Below, piece by piece: positions 19,333-27,175 of a stretch of 40,410 nucleotides of DNA. How positions within the stretch are numbered: the stretch's first letter is position 1; every line of letters starts with the position of its first letter. The stretch covers positions 1 through 40,410 of the forward strand of contig JAAFIW010000033.1 of assembly GCA_013297875.1 (NCBI GenBank). Direction: 5' to 3'. The notes under the pieces are model-generated. The model was not told the origin of the DNA. It worked only from the letters and a program-made list of their open reading frames with translations, and did no database searches. Both the position numbers and the translations under genes were made by a program. This DNA is from Comamonadaceae bacterium. GTDB lineage: Bacteria > Pseudomonadota > Gammaproteobacteria > Burkholderiales > Burkholderiaceae_C.

Positions 19333-20817
19333 ATGACACTTGTTTTTAACCTGAACAGCGGTCTGGTGCGAGCCTTTGCGGTGCTGGGGCCAGACATCTT
19401 GCGGGGCGCGGTGATCGTGGCGATGGTTTTTGGCGGCTTTACCGGCAACGCATTTGCAGCTGATAAAGCAACAAGCAACGCCGCAGCAAAAGGAAGCGAT
19501 CAACCTGCTACAGCGGGCGAAACTGCCAAAAAACAGGTTCGCTTTGACAAAGACAAGCAAGCCATGCCAGCCGCGCCCGCTGTACGCCCAGGCCCATTAA
19601 ACGCCGACGTGTTGCGGGCGCTGCAAGAGATCCCGCCATTGCTCAAGCTGCGCCAGTTTCCGTTGGCGGCAGTCAAGAAAATTGGTGAGTCTGGCGATGC
19701 GCGTTTGGCTTGGTATTTGTTTGATCTGGCCCGTTTTGCAAGACGCGATGCCGTCAATGATGTCGCTGCTGCGTTTGAGCGATTAACTGGCACACGGCTG
19801 CCCGCTGACGCCTACACCGCCATGGGTGATCGCCTGCTGGCCTGGGACTTGCCCGCCCCGCCGGGGTACCGCGAACTCAAGCGCGATTTGTTTTTGCAAA
19901 TCGAACCCAAATGGGAGCCGTTTTTTGCCGATGCCGCATCGGCTATCGACTGGCGTGCCGTGGGCTGGGGCGGCGTTTTTATTGACGACAGGTCTGATGC
20001 CACGCAAGGCCAGGTGTGCCCCCGTGGTTGTATTCCGGCTCTGGATCAACCCAAGGTGACGCCAGCTGCCAATGGCAACTGGTACCCCGACAGTGCGGTT
20101 GTGTTTGGCATCGTGATCAACGGTCAAGCGCGCGCGTATCCCAAGAACATCATGGAGGTGCACGAGATGGTGAATGACACGCTTGGCAATCGTCAAATCG
20201 GAATTCCCTATTGCACCCTGTGCCTGTCGGCGCAAGCCTACTTCACGGATCGTGTGCCCGGTTTCAAGCCTCTGCTTCGCACGTCGGGTTTACTGTCGCG
20301 GTCTAATAAATTCATGTACGACATTTCGACCTTGTCTGCGGTGGATACTTTCACCGGCCGGGCAATCTCCGGGTCGCTTCACAAGGCGGGCGTGGTGCTG
20401 CCGCAAACCAGCGTGGTCACCACCAGCTGGGGCGAATGGCGCAAAGCGCACCCGGACACCACCATCATTGCTGAGGATGGCGGCGTGGGCCGAAGCTACC
20501 CGCTTGACCCACTTCGAGGCCGCGACAGGGACGGCCCCATCTTCCCGGTGGGCGATGTGGATCCACGCCTGCCAGTGCATGAAGTGGTGCTGGGCGTCAT
20601 GTCACCTAGCGGTATCCCGTTGGCGTTTCCACGGGTTGCCGTTCAATTGGCACTTGGCGCCAAAGAACCGGTGCGGCTGGCTGGCGTCGAAGTGCGCAGT
20701 TCTGCGGGCGGCTTGCGCGCATTTGCCGACAACACGGAACTTGTCAGCCATGAAGCTTTTTGGTTTGCGTGGAGCCAATTCCGTCCAGCAACCCAGCTGT
20801 GGGCAAGGCCCAATTGA
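19333..20817 (+). CDS. DUF3179 domain-containing exported protein
   Basis: I choose the ATG at 19333 because it gives a signal-peptide-like hydrophobic stretch ending near NAFAADK; the frame stays open upstream into slmA. The 494-residue product has a low-complexity Ala/Lys/Gln segment after the leader, a helical region (about 95-195), and then the DUF3179 domain. That domain shows VFGIVINGQARAYPKNIMEVHEMVND, IPYCTLCLSAQAYF with a Cys-x2-Cys pair, and SNKFMYD. The function of this family is unknown to me. The preserved CTLC motif suggests metal binding or redox chemistry, which is inference only. Confidence 0.85.
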   Translation: MTLVFNLNSGLVRAFAVLGPDILRGAVIVAMVFGGFTGNAFAADKATSNAAAKGSDQPATAGETAKKQVRFDKDKQAMPAAPAVRPGPLNADVLRALQEIPPLLKLRQFPLAAVKKIGESGDARLAWYLFDLARFARRDAVNDVAAAFERLTGTRLPADAYTAMGDRLLAWDLPAPPGYRELKRDLFLQIEPKWEPFFADAASAIDWRAVGWGGVFIDDRSDATQGQVCPRGCIPALDQPKVTPAANGNWYPDSAVVFGIVINGQARAYPKNIMEVHEMVNDTLGNRQIGIPYCTLCLSAQAYFTDRVPGFKPLLRTSGLLSRSNKFMYDISTLSAVDTFTGRAISGSLHKAGVVLPQTSVVTTSWGEWRKAHPDTTIIAEDGGVGRSYPLDPLRGRDRDGPIFPVGDVDPRLPVHEVVLGVMSPSGIPLAFPRVAVQLALGAKEPVRLAGVEVRSSAGGLRAFADNTELVSHEAFWFAWSQFRPATQLWARPN

Positions 20818-20975
20818 TCGATGCCATTCGCCGCATTGTCGGTTGCACGGGCCGATTGACCCCTGTCTTGGCTCTATCGTTTGCTCTTTAAATCGTGGTA
20901 TTTTGCTGGTTGCGCCTGACCCAAGCGCGATAGGCAAAATGCATGTTGACAGACTATTGTGTGCACTCCAAGCCG

Positions 20976-21036
20976 GCAATACGCAGCAATACCCAGCAAT
21001 ACGCAGCAATACCCAGCAATACCCAGCAATATCCAG
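20976..21036 (+). repeat. Decamer tandem repeat
   Basis: Five 10-bp units of the form ACSCAGCAAT (S = G or C) run from 20981 to 21030, with half units on each side. Units alternate G and C at the third base (G,C,G,C,C). The tract ends 43 bp upstream of the DUF1877-like start. Ten bp is one helical turn, so gain or loss of units would change spacing but not phase for upstream factors. Confidence 0.85.
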
Positions 21037-21078
21037 TTGTCGCCATCCACAAACCCGAACAGACTAAAGCTAAGTTTT

Positions 21079-21510
21079 ATGAGCATGAACATGTTTTTCC
21101 GGGCCTTTACCCAGCAGCAAATTGACGAGATGGAAAAGGATCACAGCCTGATTGACAAGCTGGTAGAAGACGAGCAGCACCTTGTCGAAGGCTGCGTTGA
21201 TACGGCGTGGGACTTGCTCCGATTGGTACTGGATGGCGCAGGCATCACTGCCGGCGAGTTTGTCGATGGCGTGATGTTCAACGGCTGTTTTCTGATGTCA
21301 GCCGATGAGGTGAGGCATCAAGCAGACATCCTGTCCAAGTGGACGCATGACGAGGTTCTGCAAGGTTTGCGCAATGTGGAAGAAGACGCGTATCACGCAG
21401 AGGTCTACCAGGAAGACGAAGACGATTTCATTGAGAAGTTTGACGAACTGGTCGCGTTTTACCGCGAAGCCGCTGACAAAGGCCTCGCTGCCCTGTCATA
21501 CAACGCCTGA
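21079..21510 (+). CDS. DUF1877-like small acidic protein
   Basis: The 143-residue acidic protein has no signal peptide or membrane segment. The start (MSMNMFFRAFTQQQIDEM), the middle (DTAWDLLRLVLDG) and the late Tyr-rich stretch (NVEEDAYHAEVYQ) resemble the YfbM/DUF1877 family, whose function is unknown. The ATG at 21079 is used; the open frame extends upstream through the decamer repeat. It stands alone between the DUF3179 gene and pdeM. Confidence 0.75.
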   Translation: MSMNMFFRAFTQQQIDEMEKDHSLIDKLVEDEQHLVEGCVDTAWDLLRLVLDGAGITAGEFVDGVMFNGCFLMSADEVRHQADILSKWTHDEVLQGLRNVEEDAYHAEVYQEDEDDFIEKFDELVAFYREAADKGLAALSYNA

Positions 21511-21574
21511 TGGTTTGCTATTATTTGTGTAGCGACTTGACCATAAATTACCTGGGCAACAACCGGTTTTGATT

Positions 21575-22246
21575 ATGCAAATCGACCAGGCGGGTGTGCG
21601 CATGGGCTTACACGCCAGCGGTGCGCTGTGGCTGCCCGAGCACCGCACCGTGTTGGTGGCTGACGCGCACTTCGGCAAAGCCGTGAGCTTTCGCAAGCTG
21701 GGCGTGCCCGTGCCCAGCGGCACCACCAGCGAAACCCTGCAACGCCTGACGCAGCTGCTGCTGGACACGCAGGCCCAGCGCTTGGTTTTTCTGGGCGACT
21801 TCCTGCACTCGGCCCGTTCGCACGCCCCCGCCACGCTGGCTGCGCTGGCTCTTTGGCGCAGCCAGCATGCGCAGCTGGGCATTACCCTGGTGCGCGGCAA
21901 CCACGACGACCGCGCAGGCGACCCGCCCGCTGACTTGAAGATCCAGGTGGTCAACGAGCCCTTGCCGCTGGGCCCGTTTGCGTTGTGTCACCACCCCCAG
22001 CCGGTGCCCGGTGCCTATGTGCTGGCCGGCCACTGGCATCCCTGCATCACCCTTCACGGTCGTGCGCGCCAGCGGCTGCGTTTGCCGTGCTTCTGGCTGG
22101 GCGCGCAGGTGGGCGTGCTGCCAGCGTTTGGTGCCTTCACCGGCATGCACCCGATTGACCCGCAGCCAGGCGATCGGGTGTTTGCCATTGCCGATGAGGT
22201 GGTGCGTCACATCAGTGCATCTGGCGAGCACGCAAGAAGCTACTAA
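21575..22246 (+). CDS. pdeM: Ligase-associated DNA damage response endonuclease PdeM-like metallophosphoesterase
   Basis: The ATG at 21575 gives 223 residues. The calcineurin-like metal motifs are in order: VADAHFGKA, FLGDFLHSA, RGNHDD, CHHPQPV and AGHWHP. PdeM proteins are usually encoded near an ATP-dependent ligase, an Lhr-type helicase and an exonuclease, but none of these is in the window. The stop codon (22244-22246) falls inside a copy of the dispersed repeat, so the last residues (about AGRSY-like HARSY) are repeat-derived. A general phosphoesterase role cannot be excluded. Confidence 0.88.
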   Translation: MQIDQAGVRMGLHASGALWLPEHRTVLVADAHFGKAVSFRKLGVPVPSGTTSETLQRLTQLLLDTQAQRLVFLGDFLHSARSHAPATLAALALWRSQHAQLGITLVRGNHDDRAGDPPADLKIQVVNEPLPLGPFALCHHPQPVPGAYVLAGHWHPCITLHGRARQRLRLPCFWLGAQVGVLPAFGAFTGMHPIDPQPGDRVFAIADEVVRHISASGEHARSY

Positions 22247-22290
22247 AATAATAGCTGCTTGAGCAGTAAACATATGGGCTGGAGCCCTAA
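22236..22290 (-). repeat. Dispersed palindromic repeat, copy 3 (pdeM 3' end)
   Basis: The hairpin AGCTACTAAAATAATAGCT is followed by GCTTGAGCAGTAAACATATG and GGGCTGGAGCCC. It supplies the pdeM stop codon and separates pdeM from the dehydrogenase gene. Confidence 0.75.
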
Positions 22291-22315
22291 TATCTTACAA
22301 AACCCCACATTTGCC

Positions 22316-23047
22316 ATGAGACTCCAAAACAAAACTATCCTGGTCACTGCCGCTGGCCAGGGCATAGGCCGTGCCAGCGCGCTGGCACTGGCCGCCGATG
22401 GCGCGCAGGTGCTGGCCACCGACGTGAACCCCGCATTGCTGGAAAGCCTGCAGGGCGTGGCGAATGTGCAAACGCAGGTGCTGGACGTGCTGGACAAGCA
22501 GGCGATTGCGCAGGTGGCCCAATCCATGCCCTTTAACGTGCTGTTCAACTGCGCCGGCTTTGTGCATGCAGGCGCAGCGCTGGAGGCGACCGATGCGCAG
22601 TGGGAATTTGCCTTCAACCTGAACGTGCGCTCGCAGTTTTGGGCTATTCAGGCGGTGCTACCGGGCATGGTGAAAGCCGGTGGCGGCAGCATCATCAACA
22701 TGGCCAGCGTGGTCTCCAGCATCAAAGGCCTGCCCAACCGTTTTGTCTACGGCACGACCAAAGCGGCGGTGATTGGCCTGACCAAAAGCGTGGCGGCAGA
22801 CTATGTGGGCCAGGGTGTGCGCTGCAATGCCATTTGCCCCGGCACGGTGGACACGCCGTCCCTTGCAGACCGCATCAACGCTTACGATGACCCTGCGCAA
22901 GCCCGCCAGGCTTTCATTGCCCGCCAGCCCCTGGGCCGCCTGGCCACTGCGCAGGAGATTGCGCCCTTGGTGGTATTTTTGGCCAGCGATGAGTCGGCCT
23001 TTGTGACCGGGCAGGCTTACGCCATTGACGGAGGCATTTCCATTTAG
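22316..23047 (+). CDS. SDR dehydrogenase, probable 2-keto-3-deoxy-L-fuconate dehydrogenase
   Basis: The ATG at 22316 gives a standard 243-residue classical SDR. The NAD motif is TAAGQGIG, NCAG follows, and the catalytic set is NMASV with Ser and YGTTKAA with Tyr/Lys. The block KAAVIGLTKSVAADYVGQGVRCN followed by CPGTVDTPSL is shared with the BDH2/DHRS6 and bacterial L-fuconate-pathway dehydrogenase group. It is followed after 30 bp by an FAH-family hydrolase gene, the same pairing as in the non-phosphorylative L-fucose/L-rhamnose route. A hydroxybutyrate dehydrogenase role is the alternative. Confidence 0.82.
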   Translation: MRLQNKTILVTAAGQGIGRASALALAADGAQVLATDVNPALLESLQGVANVQTQVLDVLDKQAIAQVAQSMPFNVLFNCAGFVHAGAALEATDAQWEFAFNLNVRSQFWAIQAVLPGMVKAGGGSIINMASVVSSIKGLPNRFVYGTTKAAVIGLTKSVAADYVGQGVRCNAICPGTVDTPSLADRINAYDDPAQARQAFIARQPLGRLATAQEIAPLVVFLASDESAFVTGQAYAIDGGISI

Positions 23048-23077
23048 ATGGTGGCATTTCAATTTAAGGAGACACGC

Positions 23078-23926
23078 ATGAAACTGGTTCGTTACGGCAA
23101 CCCTGGCAAAGAAAAACCGGGCCTTGTGGATGCACAAGGCCACTTGCGCGACCTGAGCGCCGTTGTGCCCGACATTGGCCCCGCACAACTGAACGATCCT
23201 GCGCTGGCCAAGCTGCGCAAACTCAACACCGACAAGCTACCCGCCGTCAAAGGCAAGCCCCGCATCGGCTGTCCCGTGGCGGGCATCGGCAAGTTCATCG
23301 CCATCGGCCTGAACTACGCCGACCATGCGGCTGAATCGGGTGCGCCGATTCCCAAAGAACCCATCGTGTTCATGAAAGCCACTAGCTGCATTCAAGGGCC
23401 GAACGACGCGGTGATGCTGCCCAAAGGCTCAAAAAAGACCGACTGGGAAGTGGAACTCGGCGTGGTGATTGGCACCACCGCCCGCTACGTATCGCAAAAA
23501 GACGCGCTGCTGCATGTGGCGGGCTACTGCGTGATCAACGACATCAGCGAACGCGAATACCAGCTGGAGCGCGGCCCGCAGTGGGACAAAGGCAAAGGCT
23601 GCGACACCTTCGGCCCCATTGGCCCTTGGCTGGTCACACGCGACGAAGTGGCCAAGGTACAAGCGCTGGGCATGTGGCTCGATTTGAACGGCAAACGCAC
23701 GCAAACCGGCAACACCAAAACCATGATCTTCGGCGTGGCCAAACTGGTCAGCTACGTGAGCCAGTTCATGACCCTGCTGCCCGGCGACGTGATCACCACC
23801 GGCACCCCGCCGGGCGTGGGCCTAGGCATGAAGCCGCCGGTGTATTTGAAGAAGGGCGATGTGATGACCTTGGGAATTGAGGGGCTGGGAGAGCAGCGGC
23901 AGGTGGTGGTGGGGTTTGTGAAGTAG
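23078..23926 (+). CDS. FAH-family hydrolase, probable 2,4-diketo-3-deoxy-L-fuconate hydrolase
   Basis: I choose the ATG at 23078 because AAGGAGA lies 6 nt upstream; the 282-residue length fits. The FAH fold is shown by AIGLNYADHAAESG, PIVFMKATSCIQGPNDAV, the metal ligands in DWEVELGVVIG, NDISEREYQ and DVITTGTPPGVGLG. The family cleaves C-C bonds of diketo acids. With the preceding dehydrogenase it should split 2,4-diketo-3-deoxy sugar acids to pyruvate plus a hydroxy acid. Genes of this type are often misnamed ureidoglycolate lyase. No fuconate dehydratase or sugar transporter is adjacent. Confidence 0.85.
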   Translation: MKLVRYGNPGKEKPGLVDAQGHLRDLSAVVPDIGPAQLNDPALAKLRKLNTDKLPAVKGKPRIGCPVAGIGKFIAIGLNYADHAAESGAPIPKEPIVFMKATSCIQGPNDAVMLPKGSKKTDWEVELGVVIGTTARYVSQKDALLHVAGYCVINDISEREYQLERGPQWDKGKGCDTFGPIGPWLVTRDEVAKVQALGMWLDLNGKRTQTGNTKTMIFGVAKLVSYVSQFMTLLPGDVITTGTPPGVGLGMKPPVYLKKGDVMTLGIEGLGEQRQVVVGFVK

Positions 23927-23943
23927 GTGGGGTTTCCGTCATC

Positions 23944-25170
23944 TCAGGCGCTACGCGCCCGCCCCCCTTTCTCAGCCCAGGTCCTTGTCCAGCGGATCTG
24001 CATCCCCCGCAGCATCACCAGTACCAATACCGCACACACGGCAAAGCCGGCAAAACCCCAGAAATAAGAACCCGAGTAGGTCTTGCTCAAGCCCATTGCG
24101 TTGGGGACCAGGCCACCGCCCAAGGCACCGATTTCCCCAATCATTGAACCTGCGACCGCCGTCGCCATGGGCCAGCGAAGGGGCACGAGCTGGAACAGCG
24201 CGCCATTGCCTGCGCCCAAGGCGGCAAAGCACGCAATCAGCAGCAAAGTGGTGCCCACCAGCGAGTTACCGGCCAGACCGCAGCCCAGCAGGGTGACGGC
24301 CACGGTCACGAGCACGGCAGTGAGGGTGTTGATGCCGCCCCAATGGTCGGATATCCAGCCGCCAAAGATGCGCACCGCCGCACCCATGAAGGCGGCCAGC
24401 ATCGACAACTGGCCTGCCTGCACCTTGCTCACGCCAAACTGGTCGTGGTAGTAGCTGGGTAAAAACGTGGCCAGGCCGATGAAGCCACCGAAGGTCACGG
24501 CGTAGATGAGCGAAAAGGCCCAGCCGTCTTTTTCAAATAGGCAGGCCACGTGCTCGCGCAGGCTGGCGTGGCTGTCGACATCGGGTGGCTCTTGCGCAAA
24601 GAAAATCATGGCCAACAAGGGCAGCAGCATGGCCACCGCTGCAATGCCATACACCGCTTGCCAGCCAAACTTTTGCGCCAGCGCCGGTGCCACCAGCACG
24701 CTGACGGCCGTGCCCACATTGCCCGCGCCCACCAGGCCCATGGCCAGGCCTTTGTAGCGGGCGGGGAACGAGCCTGAGCCCAGGCTCAGGGCTACGCCAA
24801 AGCTGGCCCCTGCAATTCCTAGCAACACGCCCATGGCCAGCAGGCTGTTGTACGAGTCGACCAGGAAATAGCCAAACAACAGCGCCACGATGATCATCAC
24901 CATCTCGACCAGGGTGGCGTTTTTACGGCCGATGTACTGGGCCAATACGCCCAGCGGAAAGCGCATCAACGCGCCTGCAAAGATGGGGATTGACAACATC
25001 ACGCCTTTCTGGGCGGGGGTGAGGTTGTAAGTCTCTGAAATGAAGGGTGCCATGGCACCGTTCATCACCCAAATGCAGCATGAAAAAGCGAAATAAAAAA
25101 ACGCCGCGCCCAAGGTAGGTGCATGACCTGCACTGAAAAAGTTGCGGAAATAACTGGACTGAGCCGCCAT
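23944..25170 (-). CDS. narK: NarK-family nitrate/nitrite MFS transporter
   Basis: The 408-residue protein has about 12 membrane segments and both nitrate-signature regions of the NNP family: GIAGASFGVALSLGSGSFPARYKGLAMGLVGAGNVGTA and GAGNGALFQLVP. It should move nitrate or nitrite across the inner membrane. An AGGAAGG ribosome site precedes the ATG. Upstream lies about 430 bp without a gene, containing strong RNA structure (see the leader entry). It is convergent with the FAH gene. Its assimilatory or respiratory role is open, since no nitrate reductase is in the window; the nearby nrt/nas genes favour assimilation. Confidence 0.92.
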   Translation of the reverse strand: MAAQSSYFRNFFSAGHAPTLGAAFFYFAFSCCIWVMNGAMAPFISETYNLTPAQKGVMLSIPIFAGALMRFPLGVLAQYIGRKNATLVEMVMIIVALLFGYFLVDSYNSLLAMGVLLGIAGASFGVALSLGSGSFPARYKGLAMGLVGAGNVGTAVSVLVAPALAQKFGWQAVYGIAAVAMLLPLLAMIFFAQEPPDVDSHASLREHVACLFEKDGWAFSLIYAVTFGGFIGLATFLPSYYHDQFGVSKVQAGQLSMLAAFMGAAVRIFGGWISDHWGGINTLTAVLVTVAVTLLGCGLAGNSLVGTTLLLIACFAALGAGNGALFQLVPLRWPMATAVAGSMIGEIGALGGGLVPNAMGLSKTYSGSYFWGFAGFAVCAVLVLVMLRGMQIRWTRTWAEKGGRARSA

Positions 25171-25216
25171 GGTGCCTTCCTGAATGAATGAAATGAAAAT
25201 TCACCCTCTTAGTGCG

Positions 25217-25358
25217 AAAAGCGTGCCAGCCTGGGGCGTCGCACAGCTGCCCCGCGCCAGCATTGGGCGCGGCCTTGCACGCAGGACGCGGTGGTGGACG
25301 TCACACACGCACAGGCTGCCGTAGCAGCCTGTGCGGCAAGCGCCACCCCGCCGTGGTG
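25217..25358 (-). promoter_or_regulatory. Structured 5' leader of narK
   Basis: Read on the minus strand, this stretch holds three hairpins. They are CACC-ACGGCGG-GGTG (25344-25358), a perfect 12-bp stem closed by the stable tetraloop UACG (25308-25335), and CCGCGCC-CAAUGCU-GGCGCGG (25252-25272). It ends with GCACGC followed by TTTT (plus-strand 25217-25226), which can pair with GCGTGC at 25277-25282. The element lies 47-190 nt before the narK start. Such structure fits attenuation, possibly by NasT, but the loops are seven nucleotides long rather than the standard six. Confidence 0.55.
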
Positions 25359-25534
25359 ACGCACAACAAACAAGGCAAAGGTCGTGCAGCCCCTAGCCAC
25401 TTTGGTGTATGCCTGGAGCTGCGGCTTGTCCACCCAGCCCTTTGGCAACGTGCTGGGCCCCTACGCATTACGCATGGGCTGGACGTTTGCCGCCAAACAG
25501 TTTGGTTTTGAAGTGAAAATAGCCTTCTGCCCAG

Positions 25535-25570
25535 GTAAATACTGCTCAAGCAGCTATTTTTTTCATAGTG
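25535..25570 (+). repeat. Dispersed palindromic repeat, copy 4 (narK upstream region)
   Basis: The core is AAATACTGCTCAAGCAGCTA followed by a T-run and CATAG. It lies in the gene-free stretch 25171-25608 between narK and the TetR gene. The rest of that stretch holds only the narK leader; the open frames across it look non-coding. Confidence 0.7.
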
Positions 25571-25608
25571 AAAACCTCTTCCGGACAAGATCGCAGACTT
25601 CCCCTGGC

Positions 25609-26226
25609 TCAGGTATTTGCCTTGGCCAGCGCCAGGACGGCACGGTCAAATGCCGTATCGCTTTGTTTGCCGCTGGCGACAAAACGCATGTGTTCCAGCG
25701 AAACCCAGCCGTGGCAAAACGCAAAGAGCTGGTGAGCCACGGTCACGCACGCCACCCGACTTTTGCCCTGCATGCCTGACATGGCGGCCACTGCGTCGGC
25801 CAGACAATCCAGTGTTGACAGGGCTTTGGCCTGGCTGGCTGGCGAAGGCGTCAACTCACCACTGAAGTGGCCCAGCATCAGCGCATAGTGGTGCGGGTGC
25901 GCAAGGGCCACAGCGCGGTAGGCACGGCACAAAGCCAGCACCCGGGCTGCATCTTGTAGCGATGGTTTAACGGTCTGTTGGGCGCAGGCCAACTTGTCAA
26001 AGCCCTCATCAAACAGTGCACCCAAAATGCCGTCTTTTCCGCTGAAACGGGAGTAAACGGCCATCGTGGTGCAACCCGCACGGTCGGCCACGCGCCGCAC
26101 CGAGATACCTTTGACGCCCTCGCGCTCAAAAATATCGCGCGCTGCATTGAGCAAGGCCCTGGCGGTGTCCGGTTCGGCAGCGTTGGTGGACGTATTGGGC
26201 ATTGGCTTGTTCTGTTGCGTGCTCAC
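25609..26226 (-). CDS. TetR-family transcriptional regulator
   Basis: The frame starts at a GTG (26226) with a GGGA upstream; an ATG at 26202 is the alternative, and neither is decisive. The 205-residue product has the TetR helix-turn-helix (VKGISVRRVADRAGCTTMAVYSRFSGKDG) and a C-terminal ligand domain of the WHG type (VAHQLFAFCHGWVSLEHMRF). It is divergent from the transglutaminase-like gene, with a 12-bp inverted repeat between them, so it probably represses that gene and itself. The ligand is unknown. Confidence 0.9.
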   Translation of the reverse strand: MSTQQNKPMPNTSTNAAEPDTARALLNAARDIFEREGVKGISVRRVADRAGCTTMAVYSRFSGKDGILGALFDEGFDKLACAQQTVKPSLQDAARVLALCRAYRAVALAHPHHYALMLGHFSGELTPSPASQAKALSTLDCLADAVAAMSGMQGKSRVACVTVAHQLFAFCHGWVSLEHMRFVASGKQSDTAFDRAVLALAKANT

Positions 26227-26253
26227 TGCAATCCCGGTGTTGTTTTTGGTTCA

Positions 26254-26289
26254 TTACAGTGTTATATTCTAGTCACCATAACACTGTAA
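26254..26289. promoter_or_regulatory. Probable TetR operator
   Basis: The arms TTACAGTGTTAT and ATAACACTGTAA form a perfect 12-bp inverted repeat around a 12-nt spacer. It sits between the divergent TetR and transglutaminase-like genes, where a local repressor would block both promoters. Confidence 0.85.
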
Positions 26290-26327
26290 TGTTGACTCGC
26301 ACTGCTAGGCCAACACAAGCCCAGACC

Positions 26328-27137
26328 ATGACCATGACCCGACGATCGTTTGTGCAAACCAGTCTTGCGCTGAAAGCGCCATGGGTTGCGCAGCATGCCA
26401 GCGGCATGCCGACAGCCACAAACACGACAAAGCCCACAGATGAAAACCTGCGCGCCACCGCGCTGGTTGAAGCCACGCACCCGCGCATCGTGACGTTGGC
26501 CAAAGAAATTACCCAGTCAAGCGACACCGACCGCGCGGCCGCCGCGGCAGTGCACGACTGGGTGCGCGACCAGATTCCATTTGGCCTGTCGCGCGGGTTT
26601 TACGACACCTCTGCCTCACAGCTGCTGGACGCCAAGCTGGGTTACTGCAACACCAAGGTCAGTTTGTTTAATGCCTTGCTGCGAGCGCGCGGCATACCCA
26701 CCCGCATGCGCATGATGGATTTGTCGGCCCAGGTGTTGCAGGGCTTGTTTGACCCTGGCACGCCCTATGTAGACCACGCGGTGACAGAAGTTTTTCTGGG
26801 CGGTGCCTGGGTCAGGGTCGACAGCTATGTCGTGGACAAGCCGCTGGTCAACGCTGCGGCAAAAAGACTGACCACCACCGGTGCCAAAGCCGGTTTTGGC
26901 ATGCACGCTGATGGCAAGTCCGAGTGGGATGGGCGCAGCGACAACTTTATTCAGTGCCTGGACAACGGCACCATCAAAGACTACGTGCTCAAAGACCACG
27001 GTTTGTTTGCAGACGTGGCCGATTTTTACCAACGCGCCAGTGCGCCCCGAAACCGCAAAACGCTGGTGTACGGCCTGATGACACGTGTGGTCGCGCCATC
27101 GGTAAACTCGCGGATTCAAGCCGTTCGGGCGGGGTAA
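26328..27137 (+). CDS. Transglutaminase-like protein with Tat-type N-terminus
   Basis: I prefer the ATG at 26328, because the in-frame ATG at 26289 lies in the operator. The product then starts MTMTRRSFVQTSLALKAPW, a twin-arginine-like leader with a weak hydrophobic core. The rest of the 269 residues is a transglutaminase-like domain with the Cys/His/Asp triad visible as LGYCNTKV (Cys107), YVDHAVTEVF (His150) and WVRVDSYV (Asp165). Such proteins are usually peptidases or amide-modifying enzymes, and the substrate here is unknown. It stands alone under a TetR regulator. Confidence 0.82.
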   Translation: MTMTRRSFVQTSLALKAPWVAQHASGMPTATNTTKPTDENLRATALVEATHPRIVTLAKEITQSSDTDRAAAAAVHDWVRDQIPFGLSRGFYDTSASQLLDAKLGYCNTKVSLFNALLRARGIPTRMRMMDLSAQVLQGLFDPGTPYVDHAVTEVFLGGAWVRVDSYVVDKPLVNAAAKRLTTTGAKAGFGMHADGKSEWDGRSDNFIQCLDNGTIKDYVLKDHGLFADVADFYQRASAPRNRKTLVYGLMTRVVAPSVNSRIQAVRAG

Positions 27138-27175
27138 CCCCCTTCATCGACGGCATTGCGGCACGGCCTACAAGT

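Noticed and set aside
20976-21036. Tandem repeat considered as a CRISPR array
   Set aside because: The units are 10 bp and contiguous, with no spacers and no cas genes.
25384-25402. Sigma-54-like sequence before narK on the minus strand
   Set aside because: TGGCTAGGGGCTGCAC has nine rather than ten bases between GG and GC, which RpoN promoters do not tolerate.
25384-25779. Possible small gene in the narK-TetR interval
   Set aside because: The frame crosses a dispersed repeat and the 3' end of the TetR gene, lacks a ribosome site and has no family resemblance.
26289-26327. Earlier start of the transglutaminase-like gene
   Set aside because: The ATG at 26289 overlaps the last base of the operator and would place 13 residues before the twin-arginine leader.
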